This document shows positions 7,336 to 14,575 of a DNA stretch of 20,664 nt, piece by piece. Below the pieces are notes generated by a model that made no database searches, was not told the origin of the DNA, and saw only the letters and a list, made by a program, of their open reading frames with translations. The stretch covers positions 1 to 20,664 of the forward strand of contig NZJA01000111.1 in the NCBI GenBank assembly GCA_002691835.1. Reading direction: 5' to 3'. Numbering within the stretch: the stretch's first letter is position 1; each line of letters starts with the position of its first letter. Source of the DNA: Planctomycetota bacterium. GTDB taxonomy: Bacteria; Planctomycetota; UBA8108; UBA1146. Made by a program: the position numbers and the translations under genes.

Positions 7336-9318
7336 ATGCCCAAGCAAGTCGATCAGCCTGGACGTGTCGTCAGCCGACTTCCATTTTCGTGTGTTCCACT
7401 GCTATGGGTGGTCGGAGCTCTGCTGTTCCTTTTTCCGGGAGAATCAGATGCCCAAGTCCGTATTCGTATGCTCGATGGAAAGATCTTCGAGGGCCGTTTT
7501 TATGATCTTGGGGATGAATACCTTGAGCTCAGCCGCAGAATGGGAACGAAGCTGATCCTTAAGCGTGATGTTCTTGGATGGAGCTCTGAAGGCTTCGACG
7601 AGAAGGATGAGGGTGGAGTCTTGCTCGTTCTCGAGAGTGGTAATGAAGTCGGCGGCGAAGTCAGCTTTGATACCGGGACACGAGAGTGGGTCGTCAAGAT
7701 CAAATTAGGTAGTGCCCGTTACAAAGACTCTGAAGTAACGAGGACCATTCAGCCAGATGGCACAACGAGCGATGATCGATTCACCATCCGTAAAAACTTT
7801 CAGAGCCGATTGTCCAAAGCGGTGGATGGAATCCGTAATGGAGACCCTCTGACCAAAAAAGACAGTATCGAATATTTGCGCTCGGCAGGTTTCTTCGCCT
7901 CGAGGTTTCTTGGGGAAGAGCTGGAGAAAGAATTTCATCCTGATTTGCGAATGCTTCAACTTGAGCAGAGCTTTCGTATGGCATTGCCCTCTGGGGTTTC
8001 GAAGTCTCATCCAGGATTCTTGGAGGCTTTGACGACTGGGGAACCTCGGGACCAGGTCGCATTGCTCCGTGAGGTGCTTCTTGAGAATGGAACAGATCTC
8101 TATCCGCTCTTGGGACTGTTGCTGCTGGATAATGCTCAGAGTTCTGAAGTGCGGTCATTTTCGATCGATATTCTGCAACGAACCCACAGCATCAGTGAAT
8201 TGGTCAAGGCCTGGCAGGTCTCTGTAGGACAGGCTCAGTTGGCTTTGGCCATCGCATTGGGGGAAAACGGGATCTACATCGGGTTTTCGACGCTTTTGGA
8301 AGCCCTTGAGCTGGAGGAAGTGGGAGCCCGATCACTTGCTGCTGCGAAATTGACGGAATACACGGGTGAAACATTTGGTTATGAAGCAGAGGGCCCCAGC
8401 GACCAGCGTCAGCAGGCCATCGCCCGTTGGAAAGAATGGTGGGAATCCCACAGAGCAAAGATTGAAAGTGTTACGGTCGCCGCAATGGAAGGCCGTACTG
8501 ATACAATTGAACGTCGAAGATCCTCAGATCTCTGGAAAAAAGGATTGATCGCCCTCGAAGATAATCGTGTCGATACTGCCGAAAGATTTTACGAGGAGGC
8601 GATACTCGCTGATCCCAGTGCGATGGGCCCTTATGTAAGTCTGGGAGAACTGCTGTATCAGCAGAAGTCCGATTTTGACAAGGCTTTGGAATCATTTTCA
8701 AAAGCTTTGGGACGGAAGCCAGGAAGTGGCGATCTGGTCAATGAGAGGGCTTGCTACTATCACATTGGAAAAATTTATTCTCTCGCATTTGATCTCGGGA
8801 AGGCCCGAGGGGCATTTTCAAAAGCTGTAAAACTCGACCCCAACTATTCGGTGGCATGGTACGACCTCGGTCAAATCCAGTACGATGAAGCTCTCCTGAA
8901 TTCGGGTGAACGCAATGATCGCAAGAAAATGCTGTTAGAGGCTCGGGAAACTTTTGATCGTGGATTGACTGCTCTGAAGCGTTATCGGGAGGGATTGGTC
9001 GTCGTTGATCGAACCAATCTTCCCTTTGACAGTCAGCTTCCTTTTTCAACTCGTGATCACAACAAGTCCTTGAGAGAAATCCGTCAGCGGATCCTTGCTG
9101 ATTTGGGTCGCTTCCGGGCTCGGGTCGCTGCCATTTCCTGGATGATTGGTGATGACAAAAGAGTGATTCAGGAATTCGAGGCGGCTCGTATGGAGGAATC
9201 GATCAACGATGATCTCCAGTTTATTTCCCGACGTTCTCGGGCGAGGCTCAAAGAGGGTTCCGATTCAACTTCCGAACTTCCCGGAAAGGGCTCGGAGGCC
9301 TCGAAACAGGGCTCTTAA
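7336..9318 (+). CDS. Exported HEAT/TPR-repeat protein of unknown function
   Basis: A 660-residue protein begins at an ATG with an excellent ribosome binding site (GAAGGAGG at 7320-7327). Residues about 16-39 form a signal peptide with a hydrophobic core (PLLWVVGALLFLF) and a likely cleavage after SDA39. The mature start (about 41-85, VRIRMLDGKIFEGRFYDLGD...) reads like a small Sm-type or SH3-like beta-barrel of the kind seen before repeat domains in planctomycete secreted proteins. A helical region at about 190-370 looks HEAT-like. At about 396-525 there are clear TPRs, for example DTAERFYEEAILADPSAMGPY, DKALESFSKALGRKPGSG and GKARGAFSKAVKLDPNYSVA. The C-terminus is polar. I do not recognise a catalytic motif. 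It is probably a periplasmic scaffold. It seems monocistronic, because a likely terminator follows about 100 bp downstream. Confidence 0.8.
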   Translation: MPKQVDQPGRVVSRLPFSCVPLLWVVGALLFLFPGESDAQVRIRMLDGKIFEGRFYDLGDEYLELSRRMGTKLILKRDVLGWSSEGFDEKDEGGVLLVLESGNEVGGEVSFDTGTREWVVKIKLGSARYKDSEVTRTIQPDGTTSDDRFTIRKNFQSRLSKAVDGIRNGDPLTKKDSIEYLRSAGFFASRFLGEELEKEFHPDLRMLQLEQSFRMALPSGVSKSHPGFLEALTTGEPRDQVALLREVLLENGTDLYPLLGLLLLDNAQSSEVRSFSIDILQRTHSISELVKAWQVSVGQAQLALAIALGENGIYIGFSTLLEALELEEVGARSLAAAKLTEYTGETFGYEAEGPSDQRQQAIARWKEWWESHRAKIESVTVAAMEGRTDTIERRRSSDLWKKGLIALEDNRVDTAERFYEEAILADPSAMGPYVSLGELLYQQKSDFDKALESFSKALGRKPGSGDLVNERACYYHIGKIYSLAFDLGKARGAFSKAVKLDPNYSVAWYDLGQIQYDEALLNSGERNDRKKMLLEARETFDRGLTALKRYREGLVVVDRTNLPFDSQLPFSTRDHNKSLREIRQRILADLGRFRARVAAISWMIGDDKRVIQEFEAARMEESINDDLQFISRRSRARLKEGSDSTSELPGKGSEASKQGS

Positions 9319-9416
9319 CCGGGCCCCGTGCGAAATTTTTCCGACAATTTCAGCTTCCCTGGGGACTCTCCCTCGGGTCTCGTTGCACCCCCGTTCCCCG
9401 GGGGATAACCTGCCCC

Positions 9417-9440
9417 ATCGCCGTCGACGGTGATTTTGTT
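9417..9440 (+). terminator. Probable Rho-independent terminator after the TPR gene
   Basis: ATCGCCG at 9417-9423 pairs with CGGTGAT at 9428-9434 (one G-U pair) across a TCGA loop. It is followed by TTTTGTT. The short stem and interrupted T-run make it modest, but its position 100 bp after the 9318 stop and upstream of sucC is right. Confidence 0.45.
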
Positions 9441-9456
9441 CAAAGCCCCCAGTGGT

Positions 9457-9524
9457 TTCCTGTGTACGGATTCCTGTGTGGATTCCTGCATCGTCGGTGG
9501 AGATTTGGCGACAGGATTGATCCT
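9457..9524 (+). promoter_or_regulatory. Repeated elements upstream of sucC
   Basis: The 280-bp gap 9319-9598 holds no gene that I can support. Within it TTCCTGTGT occurs at 9457-9465 and 9471-9479, with a truncated third copy (TTCCTG) at 9483-9488. The second and third copies are both preceded by GGA. Downstream, AGGAT at 9513-9517 and ATCCT at 9520-9524 make a short palindrome. These could be regulator sites controlling the TCA operon. I could not identify a convincing -35/-10 pair, so their role is a guess. Confidence 0.3.
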
Positions 9525-9598
9525 CCCGGTTGGGGGACGTGAATCCGCTGTCGTCAGAGTCTGGGTCGGCAGTGGTGCCGGCAGGAAGGAAACTGTTC

Positions 9599-10771
9599 TT
9601 GAAGATCCATGAATATCAGGCCAAGCAGATTCTGGCCCGTTACGGAATCCCCGTACCTCAAAGCGAGGTGGCCTTCAGTGTTGAGGAAGCGAAGTCTGGA
9701 GCCGCGACTCTGGGCGAGGGTGTTCGGGTGGTCAAAGCCCAGATCCACGCTGGTGGTCGGGGTAAAGGTGGAGGCGTCAAAGTCACGACCTCCACAGAGG
9801 CGTGTCACGAAGCGATTGAAAGCATCTTCGGAATGCAGCTCGTTACGCATCAAACAGGCCCTGAAGGGAAAGAAGTCAACACGCTTCTGATTGAAGAAGG
9901 GTGTGACATCGCCAGAGAGATTTACTGTGGGCTGGTGATTGATCGGGCTGCAGAGAGTCCGGTGCTGATGGTCAGTTCCGAAGGGGGCATGGATATCGAG
10001 GAGGTCGCAGCAGAGCGGCCGGAGGCGATTCACAAGGCTCAGATTTCCGGAGACGGCACTATTTCAGCAGATGATCTTCAGCGATTGGCAGCAGCGCTCG
10101 ATATGGAGGGTGATACTGCCCAACAGTTCAGCGTGCTGGCTCAAAATCTTGCAACGGTCTTCGTCAAAGAAGATTGTTCACTTGCTGAGATTAACCCGCT
10201 TGTTGTGACCGGAAGCGGAGATGTGATCGCTCTCGATGCCAAGATCACCTTCGACGAAAATGCGGCATTCCGTCATCCAGATCATGCTGAACTCCGCGAT
10301 CTCTCTGAAGAAGACCCACGCGAAGCGAGAGCTGAAGAATGGGAATTGTCCTACGTGGGCATGGACGGAAACATCGGATGCATGGTGAATGGTGCCGGTT
10401 TGGCAATGGCCACCATGGACATCATTAAACTCCGTGGAGGAGAGCCAGCGAACTTCCTTGATGTGGGTGGAACAGCCACTGCTGAGAGGGTTACCGAAGC
10501 CTTTAAAATCATTTTAGAAGATCCGAATGTCGCTGCGATTTTGGTCAACATCTTCGGAGGTATCATTCGTTGCGATCTGATTGCAGAAGGAATCGTCGAG
10601 GCTGCTAAAGTGACTAATCTTTCGGTTCCTCTGGTCGTTCGCCTGGAAGGTAACAATGTTGCCGAAGGTCACCAGATCCTTCAATCCTCTGGAATCGACA
10701 TCATTACTGCTGAAGATTTGTCGGACGCTGCCGTTAAAGCTGTCGCTGCCGCTGAGGGGAGCATCGCATGA
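9599..10771 (+). CDS. sucC: Succinyl-CoA synthetase (ADP-forming) beta subunit
   Basis: SucC is the nucleotide- and succinate-binding subunit of succinyl-CoA synthetase, which links succinyl-CoA cleavage to ATP or GTP formation in the TCA cycle. The start is a TTG at 9599, giving [18 protein letters not shown], the invariant beginning of the family. AGGAAGGA at 9583-9590 is correctly spaced. The frame is open upstream to 9530, but those residues are not homologous to SucC. The ATP-grasp domain ([16 protein letters not shown] near residues 45-60, AEINPLVV near 195-205) is followed by the CoA-ligase domain ([24 protein letters not shown] near 315-335). The length of 390 aa is typical. Its stop overlaps the sucD start (ATGA), as usual for the stoichiometric pair. 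Confidence 0.95.
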   Translation: MKIHEYQAKQILARYGIPVPQSEVAFSVEEAKSGAATLGEGVRVVKAQIHAGGRGKGGGVKVTTSTEACHEAIESIFGMQLVTHQTGPEGKEVNTLLIEEGCDIAREIYCGLVIDRAAESPVLMVSSEGGMDIEEVAAERPEAIHKAQISGDGTISADDLQRLAAALDMEGDTAQQFSVLAQNLATVFVKEDCSLAEINPLVVTGSGDVIALDAKITFDENAAFRHPDHAELRDLSEEDPREARAEEWELSYVGMDGNIGCMVNGAGLAMATMDIIKLRGGEPANFLDVGGTATAERVTEAFKIILEDPNVAAILVNIFGGIIRCDLIAEGIVEAAKVTNLSVPLVVRLEGNNVAEGHQILQSSGIDIITAEDLSDAAVKAVAAAEGSIA

Positions 10772-11649
10772 GTATCATCATCAACTCTGATACACGCGTC
10801 ATCGTTCAGGGATTTACAGGAAAAAATGGAACTCTTCATTCAGAGCAAATGATCGAATACGGTACCAATTTGGTTGGTGGAGTTACTCCCGGCAAAGGGG
10901 GAACCACTCATCTCGATCGTCCGGTGTTCGATGACGTTGCTGGCGCACGTGAGGCAACCGATGCCAATGCGAGCATCATCTATGTGCCAGCGAAGTTTGC
11001 ATCTGCAGCTGTGATTGAAGCCGCAGAGGCGGGAATCCCCTTTATTGTTTGTATCACCGAAGGAGTACCAACTCTGGATATGGTGAATGCAAAAGCAGCG
11101 GTCAAGGCTGCAGGTGCGCGATTGCTCGGGCCTAACTGCCCTGGAATCATCACTCCTGGCGAATGCAAAATGGGCATCATGCCCGGATTTATCCATCGCC
11201 CGGGATCGGTAGGGATTGTCAGCCGTAGTGGAACTCTCACTTACGAGGCTGTTCATCAGACGAGTCAGTTGGGATTGGGTCAAACGACCTGTGTTGGAAT
11301 CGGCGGAGACCCCATTATTGGGACCACTTTCCTGGATGTCCTAAAACTCTTTAATGCTGACCCTGCGACCGAATCCATCGTAATGGTGGGGGAGATTGGC
11401 GGAACCGCAGAAGAGGAGGCCGCTGAATACATTGCGTCTGAGGTGAAGAAGCCCGTGGTCGGCTTTATTGCCGGACGTACGGCACCTCCTGGACGCAGAA
11501 TGGGCCACGCTGGAGCAATCGTCAGTGGTGGTAAAGGAACCGCAGATGAAAAAGTAGCGGCACTGAAAGCAGCAGGAGTCCACGTCGCTGATTCCCCTGC
11601 TGGAATTGGGAAAACTCTGTCAGAGGTTCTTTCCGCACAGAGTTCCTGA
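10768..11649 (+). CDS. sucD: Succinyl-CoA synthetase alpha subunit
   Basis: SucD binds CoA through an N-terminal Rossmann-like domain and carries the phosphohistidine intermediate. The CoA-binding motif [13 protein letters not shown] is at about residues 14-26. The conserved [19 protein letters not shown] lies near 120-140 and [10 protein letters not shown] near 152-161. The active-site His247 sits in [10 protein letters not shown]. The protein is 293 aa, as expected. The ATG overlaps the sucC stop by 4 bp, and mdh begins 48 bp after its stop with no terminator between, supporting a sucC-sucD-mdh transcript. Confidence 0.96.
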   Translation: MSIIINSDTRVIVQGFTGKNGTLHSEQMIEYGTNLVGGVTPGKGGTTHLDRPVFDDVAGAREATDANASIIYVPAKFASAAVIEAAEAGIPFIVCITEGVPTLDMVNAKAAVKAAGARLLGPNCPGIITPGECKMGIMPGFIHRPGSVGIVSRSGTLTYEAVHQTSQLGLGQTTCVGIGGDPIIGTTFLDVLKLFNADPATESIVMVGEIGGTAEEEAAEYIASEVKKPVVGFIAGRTAPPGRRMGHAGAIVSGGKGTADEKVAALKAAGVHVADSPAGIGKTLSEVLSAQSS

Positions 11650-11697
11650 ATCACTTTTTAAGAAGTATTACTGAGAATAAGAAGAGAGAAGGTTGAA

Positions 11698-12642
11698 ATG
11701 GCACGGCGTAAAATCGGAGTGATCGGCGGAGGTTTCGTCGGTTCTACCACAGCTCAACGCATCGCTGAGAAGGAACTCGGGGATGTAGTGCTTTTTGATA
11801 TCCTCGAGGGAATGCCGCAAGGCAAGGCTCTCGACTTGGCACAGGCTGCACCGGTTTGTGGATATGAGACTGGAGTCTACGGTACCAACGACTACGCAGA
11901 TTTGGCTGGGGCAGACTTGGTCATCATTACTGCCGGAATGCCAAGGAAGCCTGGAATGGATCGCTCGGACCTTTTGAAGGTCAACGGAGAGATTCAGCAG
12001 AAAGTCGTTTCAGGAATCATGGAAGTGGCGCCGGATGCCACCTTGGTGATTGTTTCAAATCCTCTCGATGTGATGTGCTACGTCGCCCATCAGGTTTCCG
12101 GATTACCAAGCAATAAAGTAGTCGGCATGGCAGGGGTTCTCGATACTGCGCGCTACCGAGCCTTTATCGCCATGGAGCTGGGGTGTTCTCCGAAGGACAT
12201 TCAGGCCATGGTTCTCGGAGGTCACGGGGACAGTATGGTTCCACTGACTTCGACCGCTTCTGTCAGCGGAATCCCCGTTCAGCAGCTCATTGCCGCTGAC
12301 CGTCTTCAGGAACTCGTGGACAGAACCCGACATGGTGGCGCTGAGATCGTGAAACTCCTCAAAACTGGCAGTGCATACTACGCACCCAGTGCCGCAGCAG
12401 TGGCGATGGCTGAGGCGATTCTTCTGGATCAAAAAAGAGTCCTTCCATGCTGCGCTCTTCTCAATGGAGAATATGGAATCGATAACACTTGGGTTGGAGT
12501 TCCCGTGGTGCTCGGTGCCGATGGTGTGGAAAAAGTACTAGAAGTCGATTTGAGTGATGCCGATCGCGAAGCACTGCATTCTTCTGCATCTGCCGTTCAG
12601 GATGGCCAGCAGGAAATCGCAGGGATGTTGAGCCTCGCCTGA
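11698..12642 (+). CDS. mdh: Malate dehydrogenase (LDH-like family)
   Basis: This NAD-dependent enzyme oxidises malate to oxaloacetate. The Rossmann motif GGGFVGSTTAQ is at about residues 9-19, and an acidic residue after the second strand (LFDILEGMPQGKALDL) indicates NAD preference. In the substrate loop MPRKPGMDR, Arg83 and Arg89 are present. The arginine at the first site is the feature that distinguishes malate from lactate dehydrogenases, which have glutamine there. Asp149 (GVLDTARYR) and the catalytic His176 (GGHGDSMVPL) complete the active site. At 314 aa it belongs to the MDH type 3 group related to LDH. The ATG at 11698 follows GAGAAGG. It is the last gene of the sucCD-mdh operon, and a strong palindromic terminator follows 24 bp after the stop. 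Confidence 0.96.
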   Translation: MARRKIGVIGGGFVGSTTAQRIAEKELGDVVLFDILEGMPQGKALDLAQAAPVCGYETGVYGTNDYADLAGADLVIITAGMPRKPGMDRSDLLKVNGEIQQKVVSGIMEVAPDATLVIVSNPLDVMCYVAHQVSGLPSNKVVGMAGVLDTARYRAFIAMELGCSPKDIQAMVLGGHGDSMVPLTSTASVSGIPVQQLIAADRLQELVDRTRHGGAEIVKLLKTGSAYYAPSAAAVAMAEAILLDQKRVLPCCALLNGEYGIDNTWVGVPVVLGADGVEKVLEVDLSDADREALHSSASAVQDGQQEIAGMLSLA

Positions 12643-12666
12643 TCTCGATCTTCAGTTCTGAAAAAT

Positions 12667-12710
12667 TGCAGGTCCCCCAGTTCTATAGAACTGGGGGACC
12701 TGCATTCTTT
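12667..12710. terminator. Perfect-palindrome bidirectional terminator between mdh and xre
   Basis: Positions 12667-12704 are a perfect 38-bp palindrome (19-bp arms meeting at the central TATA, 12684-12687) with a five-C/five-G block in each arm. On the plus strand ATTCTTTAATTTT follows. On the minus strand the exit sequence is ATTTTTC. It sits between convergent genes, so it can end both the TCA operon and the regulator transcript. Confidence 0.85.
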
Positions 12711-12748
12711 AATTTTACTAAGAGGGGTTTTCAGGAAATCAGGAAAAG

Positions 12749-13159
12749 TTATTCGAGACCAGATTGGGCAACGATTCGTTTCAGAAGTCCCAGATCGTTC
12801 ATGCAGGCTTTCATCAGTGTACGGAATGCTACTCTTTCTTCCGGACCAAGGATGCGATAGGCCTCCACGAGATTTTTCTCAGTAGTGGTGAGGTTTTCGG
12901 AAACTGTGGAATCTTCGGATACTTCGGTGTGGATGAGGGCTTCGAGAGGAGGCGGGTAGGGTGCAGACTCATCGAGAATGTAATCTGCAGAGACCCCCAA
13001 AACGCGGGCGATCCTCAGTGCGACGGGCCCCTTGGGTTGATGAATCCCTGCTTCGATTCGTGAGAGAGCACTGGGCGTGACCGAGGTCATCTCGGCCAAA
13101 GATCGCTGTGCGACCCCCCTGTCTCGTCGAAGATTGAGGATTTTCCTGCCGGTCTTCAC
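12749..13159 (-). CDS. XRE-family helix-turn-helix regulator
   Basis: This 136-residue protein has an N-terminal HTH_XRE domain (about residues 5-60): LRRDRGVAQRSLAEMTSVTPSALSRIE forms the two DNA-reading helices, followed by P-x-x-x-A-L-R-I-A-R-V-L-G-V-S-A-D-Y-I-L, the standard end of the Cro/C1 fold. The C-terminal half (about 70-136) is helical and unlike any domain I know, and may mediate dimerisation or sensing. The start is a GTG at 13159 with GGAG five bases upstream. An ATG upstream is in another frame. It is divergent from nrnA across 228 bp that contain a perfect palindrome and a candidate promoter, so autoregulation and control of nrnA are both possible. Its targets cannot be read from the sequence. 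Confidence 0.85.
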   Translation of the reverse strand: MKTGRKILNLRRDRGVAQRSLAEMTSVTPSALSRIEAGIHQPKGPVALRIARVLGVSADYILDESAPYPPPLEALIHTEVSEDSTVSENLTTTEKNLVEAYRILGPEERVAFRTLMKACMNDLGLLKRIVAQSGLE

Positions 13160-13258
13160 TGTGACTCCGATCCTTCATTCCAAGGCATATGTGCGCCCCT
13201 AAAATCGAAGAGAATGAGGCTCATCCGCCACTGATCCTCTGGTTCTGAACGGGGCTCC

Positions 13259-13268
13259 GTTGTACAAC
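13259..13268. promoter_or_regulatory. Palindromic candidate operator for the XRE regulator
   Basis: GTTGTACAAC is a perfect 10-bp palindrome 100 bp upstream of the regulator start and 119 bp upstream of nrnA. Short palindromes of this kind are typical XRE-dimer sites. The binding is inferred from position only. Confidence 0.35.
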
Positions 13269-13302
13269 ACAGGCAGGATCCCGAAGGGGGGTCCGACCGT
13301 AT

Positions 13303-13330
13303 TTGACTTTGAATCCACGCGATTTTTACG
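13303..13330 (+). promoter_or_regulatory. Candidate nrnA promoter within an inverted repeat
   Basis: TTGACT at 13303-13308 is a good -35 element, but the matching -10 (TTTACG, 13325-13330, 16-bp spacer) is poor. The pair is flanked by CCGACC at 13293-13298 and GGTCGG at 13332-13337, so an operator role for this inverted repeat is conceivable. Confidence 0.35.
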
Positions 13331-13352
13331 AGGTCGGTCAATGTTGAATCGT

Positions 13353-13368
13353 ATTGCAGAAATGCAAT
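13353..13368 (+). promoter_or_regulatory. Leader hairpin just upstream of nrnA ribosome binding site
   Basis: ATTGCA at 13353-13358 and TGCAAT at 13363-13368 form an inverted repeat with a GAAA tetraloop, a stable loop type in RNA. It ends eight bases before AAGGAG at 13377-13382. It could influence nrnA mRNA stability or translation. Confidence 0.35.
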
Positions 13369-13387
13369 TTGCTCAAGAAGGAGCTCC

Positions 13388-14443
13388 ATGAGTCGCGACG
13401 AGTCCGCTTGGTCACCCGGGGAAATCCCCGACGAGTTGATTCAGGCTCTCAACGACTGCCAGAATCCTTTGATTCTGACTCATATCTACCCGGATGGGGA
13501 TGCTCTGGGATCTGCAGTGGCCGTTCATCGGTTGCTGGCAAGTTTGGGCAAGAGTCCTCGAACCGTCCTGACGCATCCGGTTCCAGACAAGTTGACCTTC
13601 ATCGACCATGACGAGGTTGCAGAGGTTCTGGCTGAGAATCCAGATTTGAACCCTGAGAGCCTGGTCGAGGCTGCCGACCTGATTGTGGTGGTGGATACCT
13701 CTGCTCCAGATCGGCTTGGTTTGATGGAGCCCGCCGTCAGTTCAGGAAAAGCCCCCCGAATCTGTATCGATCATCACCTGGAAGGGGCGGTCGACTACTT
13801 TTCTTCGATTTGGTGTGAACCCGGATCACCTGCGACAGGAAACTTGATATTCGAGGTTTACCAGAGGATGCAAGTGACCCCTGATCCGCAAACTGCGGAG
13901 TCTCTGTTTGTGGCTCTCGCGACAGACACGGGTTGGTTTCGTCATTCGAATGCCGGATTCAAGGCCTACGAATATGCGTCTCTCATGGTGCGTTTGGGGG
14001 TCAAACCCGATCCCATTTATAACCGGATTTTCCAATCCTTCTCACATGAGCGGACCTGCTCATTGGGCGACTTGCTGAGCAAGAGCTTGTTGAGCCATGA
14101 GGGCAAGGTTCTCCATTCGGTCTTCACTGAGGAGATCCGCTCCCAGAGGGGAGTCAGCATGGAGGAATTGGACGGTTTCGTGGATTCCTTGGGTCAGGTC
14201 AAGGGGACTGAGATTGTCTTTCTCGTCGTCGAGGTCAATCCCATGCGTTATAAAGTAAGTCTACGCTCCCATGGCGAGATCTCTGTCCATTCGATCGCCA
14301 TGCGTTTTGGGGGTGGAGGGCACGCCAAGGCCGCCGGTTGCCGACTTGAAGGAACCGAAGAAGAGGTCGTGGCCAGGCTACTTTCAGCCTGTGGGGATCT
14401 GCTCAGCGAATCGGCAGCAGATCCAGCAAAGGATCGAGCCTGA
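13388..14443 (+). CDS. nrnA: DHH/DHHA1 phosphoesterase, NrnA-type oligoribonuclease/pAp phosphatase
   Basis: This 351-residue protein has the NrnA/RecJ-like DHH domain followed by DHHA1. Metal-binding motifs are all present: HIYPDGDALGS (His32, Asp36, Asp38), VVVDTSAPDRLG near residue 100, IDHH (Asp128-His129-His130) and ATDTGWFRHSN near 178-188. The DHHA1 substrate loop GGGGHAKAAG is at 308-317. NrnA degrades nanoRNAs of two to five nucleotides and can dephosphorylate pAp. Some relatives hydrolyse pApA, the product of c-di-AMP breakdown (GdpP/DhhP group), which is relevant because the cyclase CdaA is encoded in this window. No membrane or GGDEF-like domain is present, so it is a soluble stand-alone enzyme. 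The ATG at 13388 follows AAGAAGGAG with a five-base gap. The next frame begins immediately after the stop. Confidence 0.88.
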   Translation: MSRDESAWSPGEIPDELIQALNDCQNPLILTHIYPDGDALGSAVAVHRLLASLGKSPRTVLTHPVPDKLTFIDHDEVAEVLAENPDLNPESLVEAADLIVVVDTSAPDRLGLMEPAVSSGKAPRICIDHHLEGAVDYFSSIWCEPGSPATGNLIFEVYQRMQVTPDPQTAESLFVALATDTGWFRHSNAGFKAYEYASLMVRLGVKPDPIYNRIFQSFSHERTCSLGDLLSKSLLSHEGKVLHSVFTEEIRSQRGVSMEELDGFVDSLGQVKGTEIVFLVVEVNPMRYKVSLRSHGEISVHSIAMRFGGGGHAKAAGCRLEGTEEEVVARLLSACGDLLSESAADPAKDRA

Positions 14444-14575
14444 TTGGGCGAGCGATCCCCTGTTTCGGAAGAGGTGATAGAGGTGTCATTGAGAAATTCT
14501 AGAGATCTCGAAAACTCGCAAGTCGTCCCACAATTCTGGAACGATGTTTCCAAGAATGATCCGCAGTCTAATTTC

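Noticed and set aside
9530..9598. N-terminal extension of sucC
   Set aside because: The 23 residues before KIHEYQAKQ have no counterpart in the family, while TTG 9599 has a good ribosome binding site.
9430..9612. 60-codon open frame in the gap before sucC
   Set aside because: No ribosome binding site, biased composition and overlap with the sucC start. The region looks regulatory.
14444..14575. N-terminal extension of the lipoprotein
   Set aside because: The residues are polar and would place the lipobox signal peptide internally. I kept the later ATG but note that the ribosome binding site is weak.
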